This document shows positions 1 to 10,012 of a DNA stretch of 64,000 nucleotides, one piece after another (the stretch's first letter is position 1; every line of letters begins with the position of its first letter). The translations under genes were made by a program, and so were the position numbers. Below the pieces are notes generated by a model. The model had not been told where the DNA came from. It did no database searches and saw only the letters and a list, made by a program, of their open reading frames with translations. Source of the stretch: Tachypleus tridentatus (Eukaryota; Arthropoda; Merostomata; Xiphosura; Limulidae); NCBI RefSeq assembly GCF_004210375.1, contig NW_027467782.1, positions 31,723,276 through 31,787,275 of the forward strand. Reading direction: 5' to 3'.

Positions 1-588
1 CTAACATGCCTTTTCTTAAGTGCATGGATCTGTTAATGTTATTCTTCTTCAACTATAAAACTTCGTTCTATAAAGTAACTATAATAAAGTGTAGACCCCA
101 AATTAACTTACTCAGTCAGTCACGCTCCAAATTGTCATTAGTTTTCAGGCTTAAATTAACATGATATAGTGGCAATTCCTGCTGATTGTTTAAAAAATGA
201 AAGAAGCACCGTAACACAGAAGATTTAACTTTTCTTCTGCTAAACCGAAGCATAAATACAATGGTCATAAAATGTATACTTTTGTTTTTCAATAATTACT
301 TTAAATACATTTTAAATATTTATATTCACACTTTTCATACAACCTTGCCGCCACACAAATAAAAACTTGGACACCTATCAATTAAAAAAGTTAACATTCT
401 TTTACACTTAAATTATTTTAAATTAAATATTTTATTTACATTTGTGTGTTTTTATGTATGAGAATTATACTTAGAGAATTAAAACTATTATAAAACCCAT
501 TGTACAAAAAGTTGAGTGAGATTTAACTTTCCGAGGAGCTGAGAGCATATGAAACTCATAAAATAATTACCAAAATATAATTTTTATT
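1..588. other. AT-rich intergenic DNA
   Basis: No open frame, repeat or element signature that I can support. The base composition is AT-rich, like the rest of the non-repeat DNA here. Confidence 0.6.
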
Positions 589-645
589 GGCCCGACATGG
601 CCAAGCGCGTAATACGCGCGACTCGTAATCCGAGGGTCGCGGGTT
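589..645 (+). repeat. SINE-A head fragment (tRNA-related)
   Basis: Only the tRNA-like head of the long SINE family is present (GGCCCGACATGGCCAAGCGC, then the B-box-like GGTTCG). The body and tail are missing. It abuts the 3' end of the Tc3-like transposase remnant. Confidence 0.75.
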
Positions 646-649
646 CGCG

Positions 650-1440
650 CGAGCCAGTCATTTCCACACAAGTGAGACCTTCAGTCAATAAGGATGCTCT
701 CTCCAATATGCCAATGTAGCCAGCTGCTGTTTGACGCCCCTGAATAACTTGAAGCTCCACTGTTCCATGGAAGGAGAAACAATCCCAGATCATGATGGAA
801 CCTCCTCCACTGTGTCGTGTAGAAAATGTCTCCGGTGGCATGTCCTTATCGTGCCAGTAACGTTGGAAGCCATCTGGACCATCAAGGTTAAATTTTTTCT
901 TATCATAGAACAAAATCTTCTTCCACTTTTCCACGTCTCATATTTGGTGATTCTCAGCAAAGTTTAACCAAGCTGTTTCGTGGTGTAGAAGGAGGCGTGG
1001 CCTTTTAAGACGTTTATGGTTTTTAAAGCCTTTCTCTTGTAGATGCCGTCTTATTGTTATTGACAACGCTAAAATCAAGGGTTCGATTTCCCTCGGTGGT
1101 TTCAGCAAATAGCCCGAGGTGGCTTTGCTATAAAAAAAAACAACAAAAAACACTTATTGTTCTTGAGCTACATTCTGCGTGTGTAAGGGCCTTACTCTGG
1201 TTCGATGATCAGCTAGTTTCTTGCCTGACAACCCGTCGAATCCTCCTGCTCAACGCCAGCGAAATTTTCTTGGGCCGAACACTTGAAATTCTCGTTCCGT
1301 ATCCCTCAGGGTCTTTTGAGAAATTTGCAGCATTTTTACTATGCCCAATCTCACCAGTGATGGTACGTTGAGAGAGACCTGCTTTTGCAGCTCGACAATT
1401 CTGCCACGTTCAAACACTGTCAACGTTTTAACCTTTGCCA
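650..1440 (-). mobile_element. Tc3-like (Tc1/mariner) transposon remnant
   Basis: Read on the minus strand this is a decayed transposase of the Tc3 branch of Tc1/mariner. The N terminus at about 1440 reads MAKVKTLTVFERGRIVEL, the first helix-turn-helix of Tc3-type proteins. Further on come a basic stretch and [20 protein letters not shown], matching the family's first catalytic block (usually SDEKKF; the Asp is kept), then YWHD and [12 protein letters not shown]. The remaining C-terminal catalytic part is missing; a SINE head lies there instead. Several frameshifts separate the blocks and a short SINE (1059-1152) sits in the middle, so it is dead. I could not identify its terminal inverted repeats. 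Confidence 0.8.
1059..1152 (+). repeat. SINE-B copy with target-site duplication
   Basis: A 5'-truncated copy of the short SINE family: B-box-like GGTTCGATTTCC, then the CAGCAAATAGCCCGAGGTGG-type block and an A-rich tail. It is flanked by a 9-bp direct repeat CTTATTGTT at 1050-1058 and 1153-1161, so it inserted by itself into the Tc3-like remnant. Confidence 0.8.
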
Positions 1441-2038
1441 TGTTTTTACCCAATGTAACACAGGAGGTGTCAGTGGGAGATGTTGACAACACTAATGCTT
1501 GAACACAAATATCTAAATTTCGTTACGTGTTTACCGATTAACGCTTCGTTTCAGTATTGCTTTAAACTTTAGACCAGCTAGTATTTAGGGTAATTTCATA
1601 GTGTTCACATTTTCTATATTAATTGCTGAAAAAGTTTTTATTTTTATTTTCCCTTTTCTTATTTTCATCTTTCAAAGCTCTACTCAAATAAATGGTTGAA
1701 TCTATCAATGAAAATTGCATATTTTTCTTTATGTTCATTGAGCTTAAGATTTTGGCCAGCAGCGTATATATAAAGGTGTTCGTTTCTTGTTCACTTAAAA
1801 ATTTACGAATGAAAACTGCATGCATCACAGATTACAATACAATTGTTGATATAACCGTTGTTGCAACTCAGAGTTCAAATAAGGCGAAACATAACTGGAA
1901 AATGTTTTATCTGTCACCTAAAAAGTTGTTGCATGCTCACCTAAAAATTACTGCCTGATCCTTCAACTATTGTTCACATTCAGTAGTAAATGTTATAAAT
2001 GGAGAAATATGTAGGTTCTACCACTAGGTGGATTTTAT
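1441..2038. other. AT-rich intergenic DNA
   Basis: Only short chance frames are present. I see no element or gene signature. Confidence 0.55.
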
Positions 2039-2048
2039 CTCATGTAAA

Positions 2049-2323
2049 GCCCCGGAATGGTCAGGTGGATTAAGGCGTTCGACTCGTACTCTGAGGGTCG
2101 CGGGTTTGAATCCCGGTCACACCAAACATGCTTGCCATTTCAGCCGTGGGGCGTTATAAAGTGACGGTAAATCCCACTATTCGTTGGTAAAAGAGTAGCC
2201 CAAAACTTTGCGGTGGGTGATGATGACTCTGGTCTTACACTGCTAAATTATGGACGGCTAGCACAGATAGCCCTCATTTAGCTTTGCGCGAAATTAAAAC
2301 AAACAAACAAACAAACCAACAAG
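2049..2323 (+). repeat. SINE-A, full length with TSD
   Basis: A complete long-family SINE: tRNA-like head with GGGTTTGAATCCC B box, central ACTATTCGTTGGTAAAAGAG block, TAGCACAGATAGCCCT block and an (AAAC)n tail. A perfect 10-bp duplication CTCATGTAAA lies at 2039-2048 and 2324-2333. Confidence 0.93.
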
Positions 2324-2333
2324 CTCATGTAAA

Positions 2334-4283
2334 AAAAAAAATATTTCTTGAAAGATTCTAAAACCGGCTAGTATCGCACGACGCACGTTGAATGTTAGCA
2401 TGCCTATCACCACACAGTGTAACTATGGTTAGTCAAGCTGCTGAGGTAGATATTTTCAGGTCCGAGAGTCTGATCTGGTTTTAACTGTTAAAGACAGCAA
2501 AAGAAATATTTAAATAATTAAAATGATAATTATTTCATTTTATCTTCTTTTCCCAGTTTAGCTCGTGTCTCTTCTTCCTGATTTAAGTTCTCCCTCACTA
2601 CTGAGCGTTAGCAACACTTGAACTTACATAAAAATAATTCCATAAATAATAGGTCATGTAATACAAATAAAAATAGTCTGTGCAAGGAAAAAAAATAGGT
2701 AAAATTCGAAAAATATTATGCAGTTTATTAAAAGTAAAATGATCTTCGAAAAAACAAACGATTTCGAGCTATCTACATAAAACTGGAAAACAGTGAAAGA
2801 TAAATAACAAAAAATGAAATTAATATTAAGAAATATAAGTCATAAATATAAATTAATTACTGTTATCGTATTTATATTGGAACAGTTTCTTGTTCTGAAA
2901 AGATTCCTCATTTTATACAAGTATATTGATGTATCTTTTCTTTTTCATCAGTCGCTACCAAGTATACAACAGTTTAGTTTATAAGTTGGAACAGTTTGGT
3001 ACATAAGTAAAAACAGTTTAGTGTATAGGTTAAAACAGTTACAGTTGCGTAGTGTATAAGCTACAAAAGTTAAGTACATGAGTTCGTTTATATTCGGTTT
3101 GTACTTAATGGAGAATGCATTGAAAATAAATGAGACACGTTTTATTCTACCATCGATAGACAATGCTTACCCAGTGGCCCTGTTATGACTAAAATCTTTA
3201 CGAACTTATTGTCATTAGAGAAGACATTGAAGGAAAGTTTTAATTTCTCGTAGACAATGCTCACCCACTTGTGAAGAAACGAGTTGTTGACGGTATTTCC
3301 TTCACACTTTGTTACACCATCTATTCTCTTGTGAGATGTTTTAGAATAGAACAGCCTTACTAGCAAGTTACTTATTGGTTGCTGAGAGAGAACAAAGGAT
3401 AAAGTGTATAAGAATATCTCTATCTCAACAACACATCCTGGAATTCAGACTAACATTCGGTGAATATTAAAGTGAAATAATGAAATCCCCTGAAGACATC
3501 TAATTTATACATTTGTCTCACGGGAATGTGAAAGATGAAAAATAAATATAGCATTTCATGTGTAGTTGTCTGTTCTCAAGTTTGTGTGGGTGGACTTAAG
3601 AATACCACAAACCTACAATGTGTTGGAACGTCTTTAGGGACAATGAGTTGGCGATTGTGTTGTGAACCAAGTAACTTAAGTACAATAGAAGTTACTGATT
3701 ACTTCGCGTCAGAAATTGAAAAACACAACACACATATACATATGTTTGAAGTTTAAAAATGTTAATACACCATAATTCCACAAATGTGATTCATTTCAAC
3801 TAAAATACCACTGTCAAGAAAACCTGTTGTTTCTTTTTATGTACCTTGTTACCTATAAACACACTTATTTATATATCTACTTGTCTATCATTTTGACCAC
3901 GAATTCCATTTTTCGTTTTCACACACACACACACACACACAATCTGACTAAACCTTTAAACATACAGGGAAGATATAAGAACTCAGGGGATGGTACTGAA
4001 GTTGGGTCAAAAACCGATTTTCCTTACCCCAGGAACTTCAAAGAGTATATATATGCCTGGTGACAATCTGACCGGCAGCTTTCCATATAACAGCGGACAC
4101 ACGCATATACTTTGACACATAATACTGTAAAATATATATGTTATTATTACTTACGACTCATACTATTGTGCAATTGATTCTGTTTTTAATCATTGCTTTC
4201 GAGTTTCTTGGTTTTTTCACGTTATTAACTAAATACATGATGTTACTTTAATTAAATGCAATTTCTAAACGTTAGATTTAAAT
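2334..4283. other. AT-rich intergenic DNA with minor repeats
   Basis: No gene is supported. A degenerate short tandem repeat around CAGTTTAGTNTATAAGTT occupies about 2970-3085 and a (CA)n microsatellite lies at 3920-3941. Open frames here (for example 3535-3756) are short, lack recognisable domains and look like chance. Confidence 0.55.
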
Positions 4284-4642
4284 ATATATTTAGTATTTGG
4301 GTCTTTTCTATGGTTATGTTGTGTTTATTTGCTTTGCAGTGTTCGAAAACGTGTGAAGGTGACTTTTTATGTTCTTTTAATCTGTTCTCCATTTTTCTGC
4401 TTGTTTGTCAGTGTAGTTTTTTACATATTTGGAGAATTCTCAAGCTATGTATTTACCAAGATTGTAATTAAACGATTCATATGTGGGCATAATGGACAAT
4501 CTGGTTTATGAGGTTTGGGGATGTCGTATATTTGTGGTGTGTGTGAGTCGGTCTTACGTAGGTAAGAATAAAGTGTTTTTGAAATTTTGTTGGTTTTTTT
4601 TTTTTAATTTTAGTAGTATTTTGTTTAGTTGCGTTTCGTGTG

Positions 4643-4924
4643 GGGTCTGGCATGGCCTAGCGCGTTAAGGCGTGCGCTTCGTAATCTGAGGGTCGCGGGT
4701 TCGCGCCCGAGTTGCGCCAAAACATGCTCGCCCTTCCAGCCGTGGAAGCGTTATAATGTTACGGGCAATCCCACTATTCGTTGGTAAAAGAGTAGCCCAA
4801 GAGTTGGCGGTGGGTGGTGATGACTAGCTGCCTTCCCTCTAGTCTTACACTGCTAAATTAGGGTCGGCTAGCACAGATAGCCCTCGAGTTGCTTTGTGCG
4901 AAATTCCAAAAAACAAACAAACAA
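4643..4924 (+). repeat. SINE-A inserted in the Penelope-like element
   Basis: A full-length long SINE ending in AAACAAACAAAC. The 12-bp duplication GCGTTTCGTGTG at 4631-4642 and 4925-4936 brackets it exactly, so it is younger than the PLE copy. Confidence 0.93.
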
Positions 4925-5554
4925 GCGTTTCGTGTGTCTGTTGGATTTGTTTTATTGGTTTAAATTTGTTTGTGTCTGACAGAATGTTCTTCATTTTTTG
5001 GATGTATTCATTTGTGTTCATTATGATTATAGCGCTTTCTTTATCTGCTTTTAAAATTTTAATATTTTTGCCTTGTTTTAGGTTTTAATGGAATTAATGT
5101 CTCTTTTTGTAGGATTGTTTTTTAACTTTCTGTTTTGTGAAATTATGTAGATGGTTTTGTAAGAAAATTCTTTGAAAAAATCGTTTAAGATGTTGTTTTT
5201 AGATGTTTCTGGAAAATATAAATTTTTCTGGGAAGTTTGGCTGTTGGATGTCAGTAAAATTGTCGAAGTTGTCTTTTTTCTGCTGGTTGTTTTCTGTGGA
5301 AAGTATCACAAGTCTCCTGGATAGGCCTTCTAAACATGTTTTAATTTCTAACGTTGGAATGTACCTAGGTGCTATTGCGAAGTTCAGTCCTTTGTTAAGT
5401 AGATGTATCTCGTCTGTATTTAACTGTCGGTAGTTTTTGTTAATTATGAGGTTAGTCAACGGTTTGTCGTGTTGGTGTATTTTCTGTTGTTTACATCTTA
5501 CTTTCTCTTGTTTTTGTTGTGGCAGATAGTTTTGTCCCTGTTGTTTTAGTGTTG

Positions 5555-5735
5555 ATTTGGTTTATGAAAGAATGAAAGAGGTAACTGACCGATAGCTGAC
5601 CACATGTTTGAAGGGGGTTGTGTAACTGAGTGTAGGAATGTAGAGGGCGTACTTAGATGTTTGATTATATTTATTAATATAGGTATAAAAGTGTTCCTTT
5701 GTATTGGTTTATTTTGGGCTTGAGTTGTTGTTGAA
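5555..5735 (-). mobile_element. 3' terminal piece of a second, tandem Penelope unit
   Basis: This segment repeats the PLE 3' end seen at about 21048-21230: GTAACTGACCGATAGCTGAC, TGTTTGAAGGGGGTT and the GTTCCTTTGTATTGGTTTA block. It follows the N-terminal end of the preceding unit directly and has the same orientation. Penelope elements are known for such head-to-tail partial tandems. Confidence 0.65.
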
Positions 5736-6530
5736 TTTAAGATTGTAATATTATGACAATCTATGTTCTCATGACAAAAGTCGAACTTGTGTAAGAAATC
5801 TATCTGTGACGAATAGAAACGGTAAAATTCAAGCCTTTTTTTCAGTGACTTAATTAATATATCCTCCATATATATTAATAGGATACCGCTAACAGTTTTT
5901 ATATTACTCGCATCTAATCCAGTATGTTAAAACTGCATACATGAAAACACGTGAAATTCTCTTCCAACGGTAGGAGCTACTCGTGTGTTTTATTGCAAGC
6001 ATAAAAAAATACATTTTGTTTGATAGAATGTACAAATCCTTACATATTTTTATGTGAAGTCAATAGAATCCAGAAGTGTAAAAGGATTGAATCATATATT
6101 TGAAAAGAGTAGAAAGAACATAAAAGTGTAACCAACTTGTATCTTTATGACTTTTGATAGAAAGTTATTAGAATACCTTGAATACGACTTGATTTCTTTG
6201 TTTGTGACCTGTACTTACTTCCAGTTTTTTAACTATAACTGCACCACAACAGACAGGTTATATAAAGGTCAGGTACTCTCTGAAAACCTGACAGACACGA
6301 ATGGTAATCATATTATCTAGAGAAATGTTACACAGAGATAAACTGAGTTTCTAACTTAATTAGATTAAATGAAAAGAGCGGATATAGCTTGATAGTGAAG
6401 AAAAGAAAATATTTTTACTAACCAGAGGACAAGCACATACACTTTATTCAGTGGCGTTTACATAAAAATACAGATATATATACACCACCGGATTTGTTGC
6501 ATAGCTTGTATATAGCAAACTAAACTATGT
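5736..6530. other. AT-rich intergenic DNA
   Basis: I see no gene or element. Minus-strand frames overlapping 5546-5869 are partly PLE tail and partly AT-rich sequence. Confidence 0.55.
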
Positions 6531-6593
6531 TATTGAATCGGTGAATTCAAAAGAGGCCCAAATCCAAGAAATGTTTTGCAAGAAATCAACTTA

Positions 6594-7061
6594 CCGTATT
6601 TTCTGGTTAATAAGCCGAGGCCAATTTTCAGCTCTGAAAATGAGGGTTTTTGCTTATTACCGCCCAATAAGCTGAAGCCATTTTTAAGAAGTGACAAGTT
6701 TCTTCAAAATGATTTCTTAGTCTCGTTTCAGCGTCAGCATGCATGTTGTGTGTGATCATTGGCGTTCTGTAGTAAAGCAGAACATGTCGTATTGAGACAG
6801 AGATGGAATCAATATGTCATTCGTTATTGGTTCCACTCACTGTAATTAGGTAACCAATGAAATTCCAGAAACAACGTTTCACTGTAGTCTTAACGTGCTT
6901 TGCTGATGGGACAAAATTACCGCCTATGGTAATTTTCAAAAGAAAAACATTTCCTAAGAAGAAGACATTTCCGAAAGGAGTGATCGGCCAATAAGCCGAC
7001 CCCCAAAAATCAGGTCCAAAATTTAGGGCCAGAAATTTGGCTTATTAGGCGGAAAATACGG
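6594..7061. mobile_element. MITE with TA target site
   Basis: Inverted termini CCGTATTTTCTGGTTAATAA (left) and, on the other strand, CCGTATTTTCCGCCTAATAA (right). The element is flanked by TA at 6592-6593 and 7062-7063. Subterminal AATAAGCCGA-type words are also inverted. It is 468 bp with no coding potential. The TA duplication points to the Tc1/mariner/pogo group as the mobilising family. It sits inside the larger TIR element. Confidence 0.8.
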
Positions 7062-7427
7062 TATTTGCATATCTTAAAGGGAGGCTATGCCAAATGATTC
7101 ATACTTTACCCAGAGATAGCACCAGTTCATAGCTTACAAATGCTATAATATGAAGCACTTCACTCTTTTAATTTCAGAGGGTTGGCAAACTAAAGTCTCT
7201 GGACTTGGGTCCTTCTTGAATTAAACAATAGTAAAACCTGAAAATAATGGACATACCACATATTTCTCATCTGAGGATATCTTTATTTCTTATTCTGTCA
7301 TATTTTTAACACTGCTTGAGATCAGTTTATATCCAAACTATTGTTCTGATACATAACTTCCAGTAAAATGAGTTTTTCATTCTGAAATGGGACAGGTTAT
7401 TAATGAGGTGCATCATTCCAATGGTAT

Positions 7428-7917
7428 TTAATCTTCAAAGTCAAACTCTTCTTCACCCATAGTATCACAAACTGTTAATTTATTGAAGAACTGCTGAGCC
7501 TCTGGTGAAAGATATTTTGCCAATATTTGAACATCCTTTACTTTTGCTGCCTGTACACCAAGTTGCCCACTGCAGAGTGGCTCCTCTGGGTATGTGACAA
7601 CCCTGACCGAGGGCTTTAGAAGGCGGAATCTGGTTGTGACCTGAGAAGGCATATTTTCGGAAACCTCTATGTAATTTCTGAAATCTGCACTGAATCTGAA
7701 CACCTTGTATTTGCTGACTGTGTGCTTTTCTCCATCCTTTCTGACTGACGTTTTATAAAACTGACCAAGGTGGGATTTGAAATCAAGCATATCATTCTTT
7801 GCTTTCAGCACGTAATCCTTTTAGCTTGTTTCTTACCCATTCTTGTTCATTACGCTTTCTTTTCGGCCTAATCTCTTCATAACCTGAATCAAACTCATGC
7901 TGCATGGGCGCTGCCAT
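7428..7917 (-). pseudogene. Uncharacterised transposon-encoded protein, broken
   Basis: The minus strand opens with ATG at 7917, reading MAAPMQHEFDSGYEEIRPKR and then a basic KRNEQEWVRNKLKG segment. A frame change near 7811 leads to a 127-residue open frame ending at 7428. The second part has a FRLLKP...YPEEPL stretch and ends KYLSPEAQQFFNKL plus an acidic tail. The layout (basic N terminus joined to a C-terminal 'degradation of residues before a Pro-rich KDxQxL' type segment) resembles the two ends of long uncharacterised repeat-encoded proteins common in arthropod genomes. I infer that the middle has been deleted, but that rests on memory. It lies wholly between the TIRs, so it is probably transposon protein rather than a host gene. 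No catalytic motif is visible. Confidence 0.5.
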
Positions 7918-8163
7918 CCTGGATTACCAGTGCTGCCACCTACGACATTAAGCTAAATCCATGCAAGAGAGGCCCAAGTCCCGAGTTGGGCCCCTCTTGC
8001 ACTCAATACATTTTAAATGCTCTTAATGGTCAATACATTATTGTGAACTTGGGACCTTTATGCACACAATCAGATAGCTTGTCTCTTGAAGATCATTAAA
8101 CATAAAATATCTAACTTTTGAAAAATTGTCGACTTAGGCCCCTTTTAAATTCACCGATTCAAT

Positions 8164-8664
8164 TCTGTAATGACAATTACGAACCAAAAGAAAAACCCCA
8201 AGGCAGTGTGTACTAAGACAGCAGTAAACTTGTCATGTCCCAGAAATAGTTTCTTTTCTTAAAATCTATAGCTGACTCCAGACATGTGAAAAGTGTTAAG
8301 TATTAGGTGAATATGAAATGTTTAACTGTGTACCTGGTTCAGACCCCATTTCTTGACAGATTATAATGTTTTTCAATTTATTAAACTGAACTGTAAAATT
8401 AAGCACAACAACTTGAAATAAACTATTTAAACATTAACATACTGAAACTGTACTTTTGGGTTAATAGCATCTTCCACAGTTAAGTCTAACATTTAAAGAT
8501 AAAATATGAAATTTGTTTTGATGTAGTTTTCAAATATGCCAATAAAAAATCTGCACGCTTGAAAACGACAAAAGAAAGAACACAGTAAATTTGCATACGT
8601 AAAATAAGTCATATCTCTGTAAGCAGTAAAGTTATGGTTAAAATGTTTTGGTATTTAATTGGAG
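8164..8664. other. AT-rich intergenic DNA
   Basis: I see no gene, repeat or element signature here. Confidence 0.55.
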
Positions 8665-8925
8665 ACAGATGACCTGGTTCTTAAGGCGCTCGATTCGCAG
8701 TCTGAGGGTCTTTGTTTGAATTCTGTTACAGAATAAGCTCACTCTTTCCCATGTTGGAATTTTGTAATATGAAAATCAATCCACATTTTAGTGGTAAAAA
8801 AGATAGTCTACGTTTTAAGGGTGTTTACTCTTTACTTTCTATGTAGTATATGAATATTAAGTTAGGAAGGGCTGAAGCAGAGAGCTTTCAAATAGTTTTG
8901 CGTAAATTTCACCAATACAAATATA
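8665..8925 (+). repeat. SINE-A, old and diverged
   Basis: A recognisable but heavily mutated long SINE: head with GACCTGGTTCTTAAGGCGCTC, 'CTGAGGGTC' and TTTGAATTC, then the GTGGTAAAAAAGATAG block and the GTTTTGCGTAAATTTC end. Confidence 0.75.
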
Positions 8926-9149
8926 AACGCATACTTTGACAAAAATAAAAACAATGTAGTTTTTCATGTAGCTTCAGAAAACAAACGTAATACAACCGCT
9001 CATAAATATTTTAAAATAAAATGTTATTTGCCTAAGCGTTTGACTAAACACAACAAATTACTCATTTTTTCTGTTGGTGAATTTCCATATTTATTGCAGA
9101 GATTGCACGATATAAACTTTCTAATATTAATAAAGATAAAAAGTCGTTA

Positions 9150-9285
9150 TATCAAAATATTTAAAGTGCTTGACTCCTAATTTGAGCGTCGCAGGTTCAA
9201 ATCCCCCGTCACTCCAAACATGCTCGCTCATTCAGCCGTGGGGGAGTTAAAATGTGACGATTAGTTAGGTAAAGAATAGCTCAAA
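9150..9285 (+). repeat. SINE-A, 3'-truncated copy
   Basis: A tRNA-like head (CTTGACTCCTAATTTGAGCG, GGTTCAAATCCC) and about 60 bp of the SINE-A body. The tail half is missing. Confidence 0.75.
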
Positions 9286-9515
9286 GTGTTAACTTTTTCT
9301 AATAATCCAGTGCAATGAAATTATAACCTCTTTAGGCTTATATTTGGTATTTCTATAGATAGAACGTAAATTCCCATTTGTCTGAATACTTGAAACAGCT
9401 TGGATGGGTTAAACCAAGGTCTATTTTCTTTCATGATACTGTTAAGGTTATTCCCATCCAAATTATACTCATAATTCAAGTTATGATAACACACGTACAA
9501 TACCTTATACTTATA

Positions 9516-9844
9516 GTTAGTTAGTTATCACCATTAGATTCCATCTTGGAACATAGGGCGCAATCGCTTGCGGATTTTTCAACAAGTATTTGAGTGAGAA
9601 GGTTGTAAGCCCACTGCACCGAGCCGTCCCTAAGTTAGCAGTGTAAGACTAGAGGGAAGGCAGCTAGTCATCACCACCCACCGCCAACTCTTGGGCTACT
9701 CTTTTACCAACGAATAGTAGGATAGACCGTAACATTATAACGCCCCACGACTGGGAGGCGAGCATGTTTTGGCGCGACGCGGGCGCGAACCCGCGACCCT
9801 CGGATTACGAGTCGCACGCCTTACGCGCTAAGCCATGCCAGGCC
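9516..9844 (-). repeat. Chimeric SINE-A with a foreign 3' tail
   Basis: A minus-strand SINE-A whose head and body are normal up to the TTAGCAGTGTAAGACTAGAG block. Instead of the usual CAGATAGCCCTCGAGTAGCT end and AAAC tail, it continues for about 90 bp of different sequence (GCGCCCTATGTTCC region in the sense direction) ending in a (TAAC)n repeat. The 14-bp duplication ACCTTATACTTATA at 9502-9515 and 9845-9858 shows that the chimera inserted as one unit, into the CR1-like LINE. Confidence 0.8.
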
Positions 9845-10012
9845 ACCTTATACTTATAATACTTAAAATCTGTCTGCCATTTGTTTATCCAACTCAATAA
9901 CTTGTCTAAATCCTTTTGTAAAGCAGCAGCGTCCTCTTCATAGCTAGGAACACCAAATAATCTTTATCAACAGCAAATTTAAATAATTTATTGATTATTC
10001 CTTCGCCTATAT

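Larger units (their letters stand above)
4284..5735 (-). mobile_element. Penelope-like element, internally deleted copy
   Basis: On the minus strand this matches the larger Penelope-like element at 20.7-28 kb. The N-terminal PLE segment is at about 5199-5459 (LTNLIINKNYRQLN region, with the KGLNFAIAPR motif typical of the family). The end of the GIY-YIG region is at 4284-4440. The reverse transcriptase core between them is largely deleted: the text jumps from the endonuclease region to sequence matching about 22340 in the other copy. A SINE-A (4643-4924) has inserted. At 5555-5735 the element's 3' terminal sequence begins again in the same orientation, a partial tandem copy. Dead copy. Confidence 0.75.
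6531..8163 (-). mobile_element. TIR DNA transposon of uncertain superfamily
   Basis: Imperfect terminal inverted repeats of about 30 bp: ATTGAATCGGTGAATTCAAA at the left end, and at the right end (6531 versus 8163) the reverse complement of ATTGAATCGGTGAATTTAAA. The next bases also pair (AGAGGCCCAA against AGGGGCCTAA). The element carries one minus-strand protein remnant (7428-7917) and has been entered by a MITE (6594-7061). No clear target-site duplication was seen. The protein and TIRs match no superfamily I can name with confidence. The small size suggests an internally deleted derivative. Confidence 0.65.

Noticed and set aside
589-645. tRNA-like sequences (GGTTCGAATCCC B boxes) at many places as possible tRNA genes
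   Set aside because: Each is continuous with a SINE body, no intact cloverleaf was evident, and copies carry tails and target-site duplications, so they are SINE heads.
3535-3756. A 73-codon open frame with an ATG start
   Set aside because: Short, no recognisable motif and surrounded by AT-rich noncoding sequence; expected by chance.
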